This document shows, piece after piece, positions 51,601-52,840 of a stretch of DNA of 64,000 bases (the first letter of the stretch is position 1; each line of letters begins with the position of its first letter). The stretch is taken from the NCBI GenBank assembly GCA_964016985.1, contig OZ024831.1, forward strand, positions 82,004,263 through 82,068,262, written 5' to 3'. The notes under the pieces are model-generated. The model had not been told where the DNA came from. It saw nothing but the letters and a program-made list of their open reading frames with translations, and searched no databases. The translations under genes and the position numbers were made by a program. This DNA comes from Anodontia alba. Lineage: Eukaryota > Mollusca > Bivalvia > Lucinida > Lucinidae.

Positions 51601-52613
51601 CCCGACACATGTACAGGGTTTTCTATTTCTTGACATGTACTTAATACATGTCAAACGTAATATTATAGATAATAATAATATTAATAATAATACTTATTAT
51701 TATTATTATTTAATTCAACCTAGTTCGTATTTTCTAACATTATATTTCTGCATATAACACAATTAGCCTATTATGCATTTGTATGCACTGACTGTATGGG
51801 TGTTTACCATTCGGTACATTTCTATAGATTAGGGACATTGTGGTTATTATCACATTTTCTACCTGATCTATTTTTAGAAACATAATAAATATATGAAAAT
51901 CGTAAAATTCAACACTTTAACGTTTCTGTTATAGCTTCAGCTAGCAATATATAATGCATTTTTGTATTTTAAAGACTTGTGTAACAAAGAAATTGATTGT
52001 TTATTGAAGATTATAGAAAAAAACTTAAAAAAACCGGAGTATGGATGGTCTGTGGGTTTCATAACGGTAAATCTGAGTTTTAAAAAATAACTACAAGTCC
52101 AATCTAAATTTCCTTTTCTTTGGATAAAGTTTATTTAATACCTCATGATATAAACACAAAATGAACAATGTTAAAAACATATTAGTCTTGCAATCCAGGG
52201 TAGAAATTTTGGTCACGGTGCCGGGTCTCGGTCACGGGGTTCCGGTCTGTGGGTTTCATACCCGACCCTGATGTAGGCCTGTGCTTTTCGTATACAGCAA
52301 TTAAATATTGAACATTTTGAAATATCTATCGGCAATTAAATATTGAACATTTTGAAATATCTATCTAGATCTGTCTGATACATGTAGGTTTCACCTCTGC
52401 CGTCTTCTCCGGGGACTCCTGGACCTGGGCATGCTGTGGACTAGCAGCTACTTTCACTTCAGTATCATCGTTTGATTTTTGACTCTTCGGTTTTGATTTT
52501 TTAAAATACCAAATTCCCGCTACACCGAGAGCTATTGGCGCACCAACGGCAAGGGCAATTTGCCAATTTTTCCACCCTTCCAGAAAATCTAGACGACCTT
52601 CCGAAGTCGCCAT
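572..52613 (-). CDS. TOMM70: TOMM70 mitochondrial import receptor, 10 exons, 3' end missing
   Basis: Outer-membrane receptor of the TOM complex. In the known family an N-terminal anchor holds a cytosolic TPR protein that binds Hsp70/Hsp90-delivered carrier precursors and passes them to TOM40. Joining ten exons at GT/AG sites with consistent phases gives about 517 residues: anchor (about 18-36), a charged linker, TPR clamp (about 78-210), a variable acidic linker (about 235-290), and C-terminal TPRs (about 296-517). Clamp residues are kept: K and N of KNKGNKYF, N of NRAAAY, and K and R of KYLKALSRRA. Vertebrate TOM70 is about 600 residues, so roughly 90 C-terminal residues lie left of position 1. 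No disabling change was seen in any exon. Introns run from about 1.8 to 12.9 kb and are full of mobile elements. The start is the ATG at 52613, whose context (gacaagATGgcg) fits a Kozak site. Confidence 0.93.
909..1239. mobile_element. short TIR element sharing its interior with the 6-kb element
   Basis: Arms 909-970 and 1178-1239 are about 62-bp inverted repeats (AAAATGAAG ... AACGAGTAATACTTAACC). The interior stretch 976-1115 occurs inverted at 6885-7024, as the subterminal region of the adjacent large element. The two elements touch: the right arm of this one overlaps the left end of the other by about 5 bp. Confidence 0.7.
5281..6100. repeat. array of about eight related ACCGG/CCGGT hairpins
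   Basis: Degenerate tandem units share the form TGACCGGA..AGT..TTCG..ACT..TCCGGTGA with AT-rich spacers. Stems: 5326-5331/5341-5346 GGCACT/AGTGCC; 5427-5430/5447-5450; 5749-5753/5777-5781 ACCGG/CCGGT; 5808-5813/5835-5840 ATCGGA/TCCGAT; 5871-5874/5896-5899 CGGG/CCCG; 5928-5932/5954-5958 ACCAG/CTGGT; 5987-5992/6024-6029 with inner 9-bp AAGTATCAG/CTGATACTT; 6063-6068/6093-6098 ACCGGA/TCCGGT. An inner AGT/ACT (or AAGT/ACTT, ACTTT/AAAGT) pairing recurs. The changes ACCGG to ATCGG and ACCAG are matched by changes on the partner strand. Confidence 0.75.
6145..6367. repeat. GACTGGT minisatellite
   Basis: About 30 tandem 7-8-base units (GACTGGT, with GACTGGGT, GCCTGGTT and GGCACCTG variants). It starts directly after the last ACCGG hairpin. 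Its unit resembles that hairpin's TGACCGG/CCGGTGA sequence with C-to-T changes, so it may have grown out of a hairpin unit (inference). Confidence 0.85.
7139..7341. mobile_element. TTAA-flanked MITE, family P1 (copy 1)
   Basis: First of seven copies. Complete copies start TTAACCCTTGTC(A/C)TGCTGAA and end with its complement, so the CCC ends and TTAA target duplication match piggyBac-type elements. Inside lies a palindrome based on CAAACAGTGCAGATCCAGATC with a GTTGGCTTC/GAAGCCAAC stem, and the conserved words TTTTCAGCCAATCAGATTAC. About 200 bp, non-coding. This copy is in reverse orientation. Confidence 0.75.
7587..8393. mobile_element. GGGCCCAGTTGTTC palindromic MITE split by SINE insertion
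   Basis: Outer parts 7587-7620 and 8168-8393 are one MITE of a family seen complete at 16439-16685 and 23340-23587. Ends are GGGCCCAGTTGTTC and GAACAACTGGGCCC; the centre is a perfect GTGAGTAGCTTTTGC hairpin. It is interrupted at about 7621-8167 by SINE sequence, with the partial duplication ATTGATAGCTT / ATCGATAGCTT on either side. Confidence 0.75.
7621..8167 (-). mobile_element. tandem SINE insertion
   Basis: The minus strand carries a tRNA-like head (about 8095-8165: TGGTGGCTCAGTTGG A-box region, GGGTTCGACTCCC B-box region), a conserved body and a GTTTGTTTGTGTTGAGG tail. The left half (7630-7870) is a different body that also ends in a GTGTTGGGGTTTAACG-type tail and contains a purine-rich GAGAGA tract. 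It may be a dimer or two successive insertions. Confidence 0.65.
8394..8902. other. intronic sequence, mostly unassigned
   Basis: No exon or clear transposon. 8478-8530 resembles the 'gcagaatcactggacagtgaaggtcctgatcagac' type fragment seen at 13440-13500 and 62925-62990, a small unclassified interspersed repeat. Confidence 0.4.
8903..9074. repeat. palindromic MITE, family A (copy 2)
   Basis: Flanked by CCCCAGATAAGAGG on the left. Its apex is rearranged: part of the left arm is duplicated before the turn. Confidence 0.7.
9969..10708 (-). mobile_element. mariner-like element, internally deleted
   Basis: TIRs CGAGGGCGAGTCAATAA (9969) and complement (10708), flanked by TA. The minus strand holds degenerate transposase: VDETWVHYYEPENK (first catalytic Asp, about 10.6 kb), then QQDNARVH and YSPDLARSDYFLF, whose Asp residues are 34 apart, the DD34D signature of mariner. 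Frameshifts and stops separate the blocks and the N-terminal DNA-binding half is missing (740 bp, against about 1.3 kb for a full element). It is dead. Confidence 0.9.
10086..10373 (-). pseudogene. mariner transposase C-terminal fragment
   Basis: 95 codons carrying the second and third catalytic Asp blocks (QQDNARVH and YSPDLARSDYFLF). The upstream part lies in other frames with stops, so no functional transposase is made. Confidence 0.85.
10953..11071 (-). CDS. TOMM70: TOMM70 exon 9: C-terminal TPRs
   Basis: Residues 446-485. Acceptor TTTTTTCAG, donor CAG/GTAGGT. TLKHFPDCADGHALYAQ matches the conserved KFPRCAEGYALYAQ block of TOM70; the phase-1 start and phase-0 end fit the neighbouring exons. 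Confidence 0.92.
11137..11326. mobile_element. TTAA-flanked MITE, family P1 (copy 2)
   Basis: TTAA at both ends with CCCTTGTCATGCTGAA and CAGCAGGACTAGGG; the internal palindrome is shortened compared with copy 3. Confidence 0.8.
11877..11975. repeat. palindromic MITE, family A, left arm deleted (copy 3)
   Basis: Outer GCTCCAGATAA and AACTGGAGC ends are kept, but the left inner arm is missing. The A-run at 11838-11859 lies just outside. Confidence 0.65.
12190..12476 (-). mobile_element. tRNA-derived SINE (copy 2)
   Basis: Tail GTTTGTTTGTGTTGAGG at the left, tRNA-like head near 12415-12474 on the minus strand. The head is damaged (B-box region GGGTCCCATCC). Confidence 0.75.
12590..12690. repeat. 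CAAACAGTGCAGA hairpin module
   Basis: Free-standing copy of the palindrome GCAAACAGTGCAGA ... TCTGCACTGT that also forms the heart of TTAA-MITE families P1 and P2. Other copies are at about 21800-21875, 33487-33545, 35735-35800, 36800-36880 and 42090-42160. Confidence 0.65.
12752..12965. mobile_element. TTAA-flanked MITE, family P1 (copy 3, complete)
   Basis: TTAA ends; internal stem GATCAGTTGGCTTCTTTAGAAG continuing to its complement. A good reference copy of the family. Confidence 0.85.
12966..13155. repeat. palindromic MITE, family B (copy 1)
   Basis: It shares the ACATATGTTGTGGGTACTCATTAGAAG-type core (variant here) with family A, but its outer arms are AGGAGTATTTGGTGATAATT rather than CTCCAGATAAGATGC. 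Confidence 0.7.
13184..13289 (-). CDS. TOMM70: TOMM70 exon 8: C-terminal TPRs
   Basis: Residues 411-445 plus one base. QNIQLERLEDASRDFENSIA then KNPDFPTSYIQKSYA matches the family's VEEAVADF-ECI--P pattern. Acceptor CTTTTAG, donor G/GTAATA (phase 1). Confidence 0.88.
13823..14068. mobile_element. TTAA-flanked MITE, family P2 (copy 1)
   Basis: Ends TTAACCCTTAAAGCGCC and GGCGCTTTAAGGGTTAA, piggyBac-like by CCC terminus and TTAA target. The centre (13896-13965) is the same CAAA(C/T)AGTG hairpin module found in family P1. CGTCTGCTTTGTCATCTGC and CAGACGACA words lie in the arms. Confidence 0.8.
14069..14700. other. intronic sequence with small repeats
   Basis: Contains a 22-base direct duplication at about 14398-14440 (CCCTTGATAGTGTATTCATTT) and a diverged palindrome around 14215-14420 also seen near 21290-21450 and 16060-16400. 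No exon. Confidence 0.45.
14700..15270. repeat. diverged tandem-repeat element of the T type
   Basis: Two to three diverged units of about 190 bp with CATGACCTT, CCTTGACC and 'tataaaacttcagaaccgtatc' phrases, ending near CGTGACCGCTATAGC. The ends are too worn to define. Confidence 0.5.
15380..15514 (-). CDS. TOMM70: TOMM70 exon 7: C-terminal TPRs
   Basis: Exactly 45 codons (residues 366-410), phase 0 at both ends; acceptor CATTTCAG, donor CAT/GTAAGA. The peptide begins IRVNALIKRGGIFIQQEKQ and ends IDQDNSDIYHHRGH, close to the ANALIKRG and ADVYHHRGQ blocks of vertebrate TOM70. Confidence 0.94.
15772..16030 (+). mobile_element. mariner-like 5' fragment
   Basis: TA then CGAGGTTGAGTCAATAA, like the mariner end at 9969. 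The plus strand encodes SKVEYRAVIRYLYLKG, a mariner transposase N-terminal motif. The rest of the element is absent. Confidence 0.75.
16160..16346. repeat. palindromic MITE, family B (copy 2)
   Basis: Arms TTGTTAAGGAGTATTTGGTG and complement; compact apex after GGTACACATTAGAGG. Confidence 0.75.
16439..16685. mobile_element. GGGCCCAGTTGTTC palindromic MITE, complete
   Basis: About 247 bp, nearly a full palindrome; arms include CGTCGTTAGCTTAACAAGCTC and the apex is the TGTGAGTAGCTTTTGC hairpin. No coding capacity. Confidence 0.85.
16717..16864 (-). mobile_element. SINE tail and body, head missing (copy 3)
   Basis: It stops at CAGAAACTGACAACT, so the tRNA-like promoter part is absent, as expected of a 5'-truncated insertion. 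Confidence 0.75.
17065..17275 (-). CDS. TOMM70: TOMM70 exon 6: first TPR of the C-terminal domain
   Basis: Residues 295-365. The split codon TG/T gives Cys295. LAVEKLRSEEYDEIIPLCTS then EIEQ matches the family's KA-YM-EENYD-II-EC--EI segment. Acceptor CTTTTCAG, donor AAG/GTAAAT. This region corresponds to the precursor-binding part of TOM70. Confidence 0.9.
17380..17487. repeat. 22-bp minisatellite, five units
   Basis: Tandem GATGATTCACATGACATTAGCA-like units start at 17380, 17402, 17424, 17446 and 17468. They lie just upstream of TOMM70 exon 6, next to a fragment resembling the CAGACGAC arms of family P2. Confidence 0.85.
17537..18990. mobile_element. composite tandem-repeat element T2
   Basis: Left end GTGGGCCATGATGGC; right end CAGGTGAGCTAAAAA. 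It holds two different arrays: about five units of roughly 125 bp (GTCATCTACTGGTGAGGACCA ... GTGACCTTGACCTTTG) and then about four units of roughly 165 bp (ACATGTCGGCCCC ... AGACAAGAAGATT). The first array repeats TGACCTTGACCTTTG-type motifs. Confidence 0.75.
19025..19185. mobile_element. MITE family P3 fragment (TTAACC..CTCTGGGCTAATT)
   Basis: It starts TTAACCTTCACCACTCTCTG; the inner palindrome TTATTT(T)TCCC..GAAAACAGG is shared with copies at 20148-20302, 21046-21225 and 53276-53455. Confidence 0.6.
19186..20135. repeat. diverged array of about 250-bp units
   Basis: Repeated phrases: AAAAATAATGTTGCT, CACACCCTTA, GTCATGTA(G/A)CAA, TGGTTTAGGAGATAGCATGA, and ATGGATGGACAGACAG; later units are inverted. 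Ends are not defined. Confidence 0.6.
20148..20302. mobile_element. MITE family P3 (TTAA-bounded copy)
   Basis: It runs from TTAACCACTCTATGGGC to GCCCATAGCGTGGTAAGTG then TTAA. TIRs and TTAA flanks again suggest a piggyBac-type origin. Confidence 0.65.
20748..20998 (-). CDS. TOMM70: TOMM70 exon 5: linker between TPR domains
   Basis: Residues 212-294 plus two bases. The opening NKKPSMPSKQFVRAYFKAFT matches the conserved P-MPS-QF--YF motif after the clamp domain. The remaining 60 or so residues are acidic and Ser/Thr/Glu-rich and poorly conserved, as in other TOM70 proteins. Acceptor TTTTACAG, donor TG/GTATTT (phase 2). Confidence 0.9.
21046..21225. mobile_element. MITE family P3 copy beside TOMM70 exon 5
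   Basis: It starts TTAACCTTTACCACTGTCTG about 45 bases upstream of the exon 5 acceptor; palindromic interior GACATTTCATGTGAAATGTC. Confidence 0.65.
21452..21622. mobile_element. TTAA-flanked MITE, family P2 (copy 2)
   Basis: Same CTTAAAGC..GGCGCTTTAAGGG ends as at 13823, but the central hairpin module is missing. This shows the module can be absent without loss of the ends. Confidence 0.75.
22140..23339. other. intronic sequence with worn tandem units
   Basis: 23000-23330 holds two diverged units of about 125 bp (CCCATTAGCAATCCCAAA ... GTTTGGC(T/G)(A/G)AAATCC). 22430-22720 has a similar worn look with 'gaccaggagtcaaa' and 'aagtccatgac' phrases. No exon or defined element ends. Confidence 0.45.
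23340..23587. mobile_element. GGGCCCAGTTGTTC palindromic MITE, complete
   Basis: It matches 16439-16685 in inverse order; hairpin apex TGTGAGTAGCTTTTGCAGTG. Confidence 0.85.
23588..24389. other. intronic sequence, nothing recognised
   Basis: One near-palindrome (CCGGTACCAGAATCCGGTACC at 24117-24137) and otherwise featureless AT-rich sequence. Confidence 0.35.
24390..24560. repeat. palindromic MITE, family A (copy 4)
   Basis: Well-preserved arms; apex CCTCAGCGAGGCGC. Confidence 0.8.
24765..24925. repeat. palindromic MITE, family A (copy 5)
   Basis: Apex region diverged (AGTATCCGGCTGAGAG); the right arm runs to AAAAAGCATCTTATCTGGAG. Confidence 0.75.
25408..26657. mobile_element. non-autonomous hAT-like element (1.25 kb)
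   Basis: Ends CAGGGCTCTGG and CCTGAGCCCTG; the 8 bases on each side are ATATATAT, formally an 8-bp duplication but inside an AT microsatellite. The CAGGG terminus and 8-bp target fit the hAT superfamily. The interior has no transposase; its longest frame (130 codons at 25886) has no recognisable motif. Confidence 0.65.
27197..27405. mobile_element. TTAA-flanked MITE, family P1 (copy 4, reversed)
   Basis: Left flank mutated to TGAA, right flank TTAA. Stem GTTGGCTTCTGAAGAAACAAC is partly decayed. Confidence 0.75.
27406..28084. other. intronic sequence, small repeats only
   Basis: 27500-27600 has a short triplication of AACACCTGAATAACTTAA-like phrases (about 38 bp apart). No exon. Confidence 0.4.
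28085..28262. repeat. palindromic MITE, family A (copy 6)
   Basis: Apex CCTCACTGAGG. The left arm includes CAACCAAAAACTATTTATA. Confidence 0.8.
28290..28440 (-). mobile_element. diverged SINE body fragment (copy 4)
   Basis: GGCTTAGTCCTCTAAGCAG through GGGACAGAATGAC matches the SINE body. The tail is absent, and the head is unrecognisable. Confidence 0.6.
28674..28982 (-). mobile_element. tRNA-derived SINE (copy 5) between GT repeats
   Basis: Tail, body and tRNA-like head (B-box GGGTTCATCCC on the minus strand). It is flanked by a (GT)n/G-run at 28640-28670 and a (TG)n tract at 28982-29036. Confidence 0.8.
29354..29531. repeat. palindromic MITE, family A (copy 7)
   Basis: Outer GCTTCAGATAA and CTTATCTGGAGC retained; apex ATTAGAAACACTTCTAAT. 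Confidence 0.75.
29735..29800. repeat. left inverted arm bracketing the 30-32 kb LINE
   Basis: The segment ...TTTTTTGCTTGGCG... matches, inverted, the segment at about 32436-32505 (shared blocks ACTGT, GACATCT, TTTTTTGCTTGGCG). See the finding on this pair. Confidence 0.55.
30255..32447 (-). mobile_element. 5'-truncated RTE-like LINE
   Basis: The minus strand encodes a pre-RT segment, a reverse transcriptase, a PHD-like finger and a C-terminal region, and ends at 30255-30268 in an ATGATGATGAT tail. Short trinucleotide tails are typical of RTE-clade LINEs, hence the tentative clade. The endonuclease is lost by 5' truncation. The pre-RT segment (WTSLKDKLLQATKQVCG, about 32420) is in another frame from the main ORF, implying a frameshift near 32.25 kb. 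Confidence 0.85.
30274..32274 (-). CDS. LINE reverse transcriptase ORF with zinc finger (partial ORF2)
   Basis: 666 open codons. RT motifs are in order: SGKAAGPSGIVAEML (about 127-141), the catalytic Asp of AFIDLEKA (about 252-259), HQGSVLSPLLF (about 311-321) and the YADD box (about 342-345). A Cys/His cluster at about 399-443 (CGVC-C--C-H--C-C--C spacing, WLHKKCSG, FRCTRC) resembles a PHD finger, and a conserved C-terminal block (MRWFGHVEG) follows. The listed start is not a native start because the element is 5'-truncated. An unbroken frame of this length suggests a fairly recent insertion. It cannot retrotranspose alone, lacking an endonuclease. Confidence 0.85.
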   Translation of the reverse strand: MEGKGSRAAYNTAKRASNCAVHLTKSEAEKVALQKIDPKSADIFHLAKQMRRDNQDVMGEKPVKNDAGQLSLDEEAKKAAWKEHYERLFNVEFPWNPEDLSEESPVEGPSEPITLEMITKAISKMASGKAAGPSGIVAEMLKPVGEAGAIEVHDLIEDIISEGCIPTSWQESYIVNLYKDKGDALNRGNYRGLKIEQVMKVLECVVERLIRQRIEVDEMQCGFMSERGTTDAIFIVCQLQKHLTANKPLYMAFIDLEKAVDHVLRDVIWWAMRKLGIDEWLVRLVQSIYKDLRSRVRVGDGYSKEFGVGVHQGSVLSPLLFIMVLEALSREFRTGCPWELLYADDLMISAESMEELLVKLKTWKSEMEKKGLRVNMGKTKIMASGMNLDLLKKSGKDPCGVCQTGVGSNSIFCGGCLWWLHKKCSGIKSPLRPDPDFRCTRCLGTARPIDGRTVKEVKVDDEKLEVVPEFCYLEDMLSAGDGCELAAVTHCRCAWGKFRQLLPLLTNRNLPLLTRGRVYSSCVRSVMLHAAETWAMTVATLNRLQRNDHAMIHWICNVKAKDEVSSDSLLSKLGIQGLDVVLCTSRMRWFGHVEGSTGWIAKVRKLNVVAQKRPSRPKKTWDEVLMDDRKKLGMDSADPQNRSEWRGCLRERLVKQAQPSLEENRL
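32436..32510. repeat. right inverted arm bracketing the LINE
   Basis: Inverted match to 29735-29800, with ACGCCAAGCAAAAAA at its inner edge. Confidence 0.55.
32560..32775. repeat. T-type element remnant
   Basis: CATGACCTTGACCTCAAGGTCACC at the left and GTACAGGTGAGCTAAGAA at the right match the core and end style of the T elements. Only about one unit remains. Confidence 0.5.
32935..33305 (-). mobile_element. diverged SINE with internal palindrome insert (copy 6)
   Basis: Tail-type GCGTTGGAGTTTTATGGCCC at the left; tRNA-like head (minus strand ATGCAGTTGGTAGTGCATCTGAC) near 33265-33295. A 65-bp palindrome (TCTTGATATGAAGTGAATCG ...) lies inside at 33192-33262. Confidence 0.6.
33688..33872. repeat. 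palindromic MITE, family A (copy 8) next to TOMM70 exon 4
   Basis: It ends about 40 bases before the exon 4 donor side. Copy 9 (34046-34198) lies just beyond the acceptor, so exon 4 is bracketed by two palindromes of the same family. Confidence 0.8.
33913..34022 (-). CDS. TOMM70: TOMM70 exon 4: end of the N-terminal TPR domain
   Basis: Completes Asp175 and encodes residues to 211. The acceptor is CTTGCAG and the donor CAG/GTAGGG. The peptide VTAVCILEGFQNG is almost invariant in animal TOM70 and is the clearest single signature of the gene in this window. LQTADRVLKELGKSKAKEAL follows as in the family. Confidence 0.95.
34046..34198. repeat. palindromic MITE, family A (copy 9, apex deleted)
   Basis: Ends GAGCTCCAGACAAGAGG and CATCTTATCTGGAG. 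The apex is shortened to ATTAATGGGTTCCCAT. Confidence 0.75.
34213..35547. mobile_element. non-autonomous hAT element with perfect 8-bp target duplication
   Basis: Ends CAGGGCTTCCGTTAA and TTAATGGAAGCCCTG; CTTGGCTT flanks both sides (34205-34212 and 35548-35555). This is a textbook hAT structure. The interior is less AT-rich than the intron and has ACTTCC-rich subterminal motifs but no recognisable transposase or zinc-finger frame; the longest open frames are unassigned. Confidence 0.85.
35830..36182. mobile_element. palindromic MITE with TGCGGTAATTAGG arms and family A core
   Basis: Outer arms ATACCGTAATTGACCTAATT and GTGGTAATTAGG..ACGGTAT are inverted. The inner AACATATGTTGTTGGGACTC palindrome (35920-36008) is a family A-type core. 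Confidence 0.6.
36361..36500. mobile_element. TTAA MITE, family P1, truncated (copy 5)
   Basis: It starts at AAACCATTGTCATGCTGAA and breaks off in the stem after GTTGGCTTCTAGAAG. Confidence 0.65.
36896..37162. mobile_element. pogo/Tigger-like MITE with duplicated hairpin
   Basis: Ends TACACTACAACCTCTTTATA and TATAAAGAGGTTGTGGTGTA; the CCTC-TATAAC end style recalls pogo-group elements. Inside, the palindrome ATTGAAAAATGACCATAAAT..TTTTTCAAT occurs in two tandem, partly inverted copies (36985-37035 and 37045-37105). Confidence 0.65.
37315..37583 (-). mobile_element. second type of tRNA-derived SINE
   Basis: Minus-strand head about 37512-37583 has TGACTCACTTGGTAGAGTAT (A-box region) and GGGTTTGGTCCCC (B-box region). 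The body differs from the SINE at 55771. Confidence 0.65.
37697..37920. repeat. palindromic MITE, family A (copy 10, internal duplication)
   Basis: The ATATGTTGTGGGC/TACGGGTACTC segment is duplicated in the left arm. Confidence 0.75.
38250..38463. mobile_element. TTAA-flanked MITE, family P1 (copy 6)
   Basis: TTAA on both sides; ends slightly diverged (TCCTTGTCCCTTTGAA). Confidence 0.8.
38570..38712. repeat. palindromic MITE, family B (copy 3, left inner arm deleted)
   Basis: Outer AATATTTGGTTATAATTCTG and the GGAGAACTGGAGAAAATTAT side are kept. Confidence 0.7.
38718..39115. mobile_element. palindromic MITE family A interrupted by a P1 MITE
   Basis: Family A arms: AGCTCCTGATAAGAGG on the left, ACTTATCCGGAGCTATG on the right. 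The P1 MITE 38806-39022 sits at the TTAA formed by ACTCATTAGAAG-type core sequence (ACTCATTAA), giving a dated nesting order: A first, P1 second. Confidence 0.8.
38806..39022. mobile_element. TTAA-flanked MITE, family P1 (copy 7)
   Basis: TTAA at both ends; stem GATCAGTCGGCTTC ... GAAGCCGACTGATC shows paired T-to-C and A-to-G differences from copy 3, so pairing is kept. Confidence 0.85.
39274..39400 (-). CDS. TOMM70: TOMM70 exon 3: TPR2-TPR3 of the clamp
   Basis: Residues 133-174 plus the first base of codon 175. The acceptor is TTTTACAG and the donor G/GTAAAA. The peptide NPQAVIENCTEAIKLNNKYL then KALSRRATAAEQLGNL aligns with the TOM70 segment carrying the conserved Lys and Arg of the carboxylate clamp (KALSRR). 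A 127-bp exon ending in phase 1 matches the next exon exactly. Confidence 0.93.
39451..39600. repeat. palindromic MITE, family A (copy 11)
   Basis: The right outer arm is lost and the left arm partly duplicated (two ACTCATTAGAAGTGCC segments). It lies about 50 bases upstream of the exon 3 acceptor. Confidence 0.75.
39730..41933. mobile_element. composite tandem-repeat element T3 (145-bp satellite core)
   Basis: Left end ACAAGAGGGCCATGATGGCC with CTCACCTGAGC; right end CAATAGCTCACCCTGAGC. The core is about 14 units of 145 bp: marks CTAGAGTGTTAACAAGG are at 40121, 40265, 40411, 40556, 40702 ... 41572. Unit phrases: GTGACCTAGTTTTTGACCCC, AACTTGACCTAGAAATCATC, GCAAGATTCATGATGATTGC. Outer units are more diverged than inner ones. 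Confidence 0.85.
42090..42160. repeat. CAAACAGTG hairpin module, well-preserved copy
   Basis: Near-perfect 70-base palindrome with stem CAGATCAGACTGCTCCT. It lies about 140 bases downstream of the exon 2 donor. Confidence 0.8.
42297..42473 (-). CDS. TOMM70: TOMM70 exon 2: TPR1 of the chaperone clamp
   Basis: Residues 74-132. It begins after acceptor TTCTAG, phase 0, and ends at CTG before donor GTTAGT. KAQAAKNKGNKYFKGGKYDE closely matches the family's first TPR. K and N of KNKGN and N of NRAAAY are the positions that contact the EEVD tail of Hsp70/90 in known clamp structures. Confidence 0.94.
42474..43134. other. intron 1 sequence, nothing recognised
   Basis: AT-rich; A/T runs near 43012-43034. 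No repeat family assigned. Confidence 0.35.
43135..43345. repeat. palindromic MITE, family B (copy 4, complete)
   Basis: Best family B copy: arms AGAGGACTTGTTAAGGAGGA and complement, middle AATTCTGGGATA..TATCCCAGAATT, core ACATATGTTGTGGGTACTC, apex CCTCACCAAGG. Confidence 0.85.
43762..47200. mobile_element. composite tandem-repeat element T4 (about 170-bp core)
   Basis: Left end AGAGGGCCATGATGGCCC with CTCACCTGAGTA. About 16 units of 165-175 bp share TAAGTCTATGGGAG, GGCATGGCCA, GGCAGGATTTATGTAGG, CCACTAAACATTGCTACATA and TTTCAGAGAAGAAGATTTTT. The array is cut by two hAT-type inserts and by GGGCCCATC-rich sequence at 46520-46810. The right end is not clear. Confidence 0.75.
44508..44810. mobile_element. 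small hAT-like MITE inserted in T4 (reverse copy)
   Basis: Inverse of 47303-47623: right end GTTAGTGCAAGCACTG. The left end lacks the outer CAGTGCTTGC. Interior GACTTCC/GGAAGTC repeats. Confidence 0.65.
47303..47623. mobile_element. small hAT-like MITE
   Basis: Ends CAGTGCTTGCACTAACTG and AATGCAAGCACTG with GGAAGTC(C/T) motifs inside. Flanking T-rich sequence gives only an approximate 8-bp duplication. Confidence 0.7.
47759..47918. mobile_element. possible hAT-like MITE (CAGGGTTCTCA)
   Basis: Ends CAGGGTTCTCACTAG and TTAATGAGAACTCTG; AGTTGGAGT repeats inside. The target duplication is imperfect (CATCG shared). Confidence 0.5.
47919..49236. other. intron 1 sequence with A-rich runs
   Basis: A-runs at 47986-48000 and 48046-48067. 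An AAACAAAAAAAACAAACAAC tract lies at 48440-48480. No exon, RNA gene or defined element recognised. Confidence 0.4.
49246..52267. mobile_element. 3.0-kb foldback (palindromic) transposon
   Basis: Arms starting GGTCGGGTATGAAACCCACA at 49246 and ending in its complement at 52267 mirror each other to about 50265 and 50720; the central spacer is about 450 bp. Flanks CTGATGTAG (49237-49245 and 52268-52276) are a perfect 9-bp duplication, as for Foldback- and Mutator-like elements. The inner arms contain subrepeats of about 105 bp (GGACCTTTGTTGTTTGCTGC, GATCAGCATGCGCATTCG). The right arm is longer because a SINE and extra subrepeats lie in it. No transposase seen. Confidence 0.85.
51063..51366 (-). 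mobile_element. tRNA-derived SINE inside the foldback arm (copy 7)
   Basis: Body and head intact (minus-strand GTGGCTCAGTTGGATGCGCC). It is present only in the right arm, so it inserted after the palindrome formed. Confidence 0.85.
52395..52613 (-). CDS. TOMM70: TOMM70 exon 1: N-terminal membrane anchor
   Basis: Encodes residues 1-73. WQIALAVGAPIALGVAGIWY followed by FKKSKPK is a single hydrophobic anchor with basic residues after it, the signal-anchor layout of TOM70; the stretch LAVGAP is shared with vertebrate TOM70. The rest is a polar, charged linker. The exon ends after GAG with donor GTGAAA (phase 0). The reading frame is open a few codons upstream but has no ATG there, so the ATG at 52613 is the likely start. 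Confidence 0.92.
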
Positions 52614-52840
52614 CTTGTCGGTCACGTGGAGGATCAAGAGACGCTTGCAATAAAATAAACCGCATCCCCACTATTTAGCCTCACCAGTGTCGCTTTCTGC
52701 CGAACTGGTTTCGGGTTGACGGATCAGGGTTAAAAAAAATCCGATCGGGCGGGGGGAGGGGGGGGGGGGGGCGGAGGGAGCACCAATCCGATCGGGCGGG
52801 GGGAAGCGGGGAGGGAAGCGGAGCGGGGTGGGGCAGGGAT
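52614..52840 (-). promoter_or_regulatory. probable TOMM70 5' UTR / promoter
   Basis: Immediately upstream of the start codon. A palindromic CACGTG (52623-52628) sits about 10 bases before the ATG and could be an E-box, as at many nuclear genes for mitochondrial proteins, if transcription starts further upstream. At 52741-52838 the plus strand is almost pure G with a duplicated CCGATCGGGCGGGG segment, able to form G-quadruplexes. No TATA box was recognised. Assignment is by position only. Confidence 0.35.

Noticed and set aside
49246..52267. Assembly artefact rather than a real palindrome
   Set aside because: The arms differ (SINE and extra subrepeats in one only), a unique central spacer exists, and a 9-bp target duplication flanks the element.
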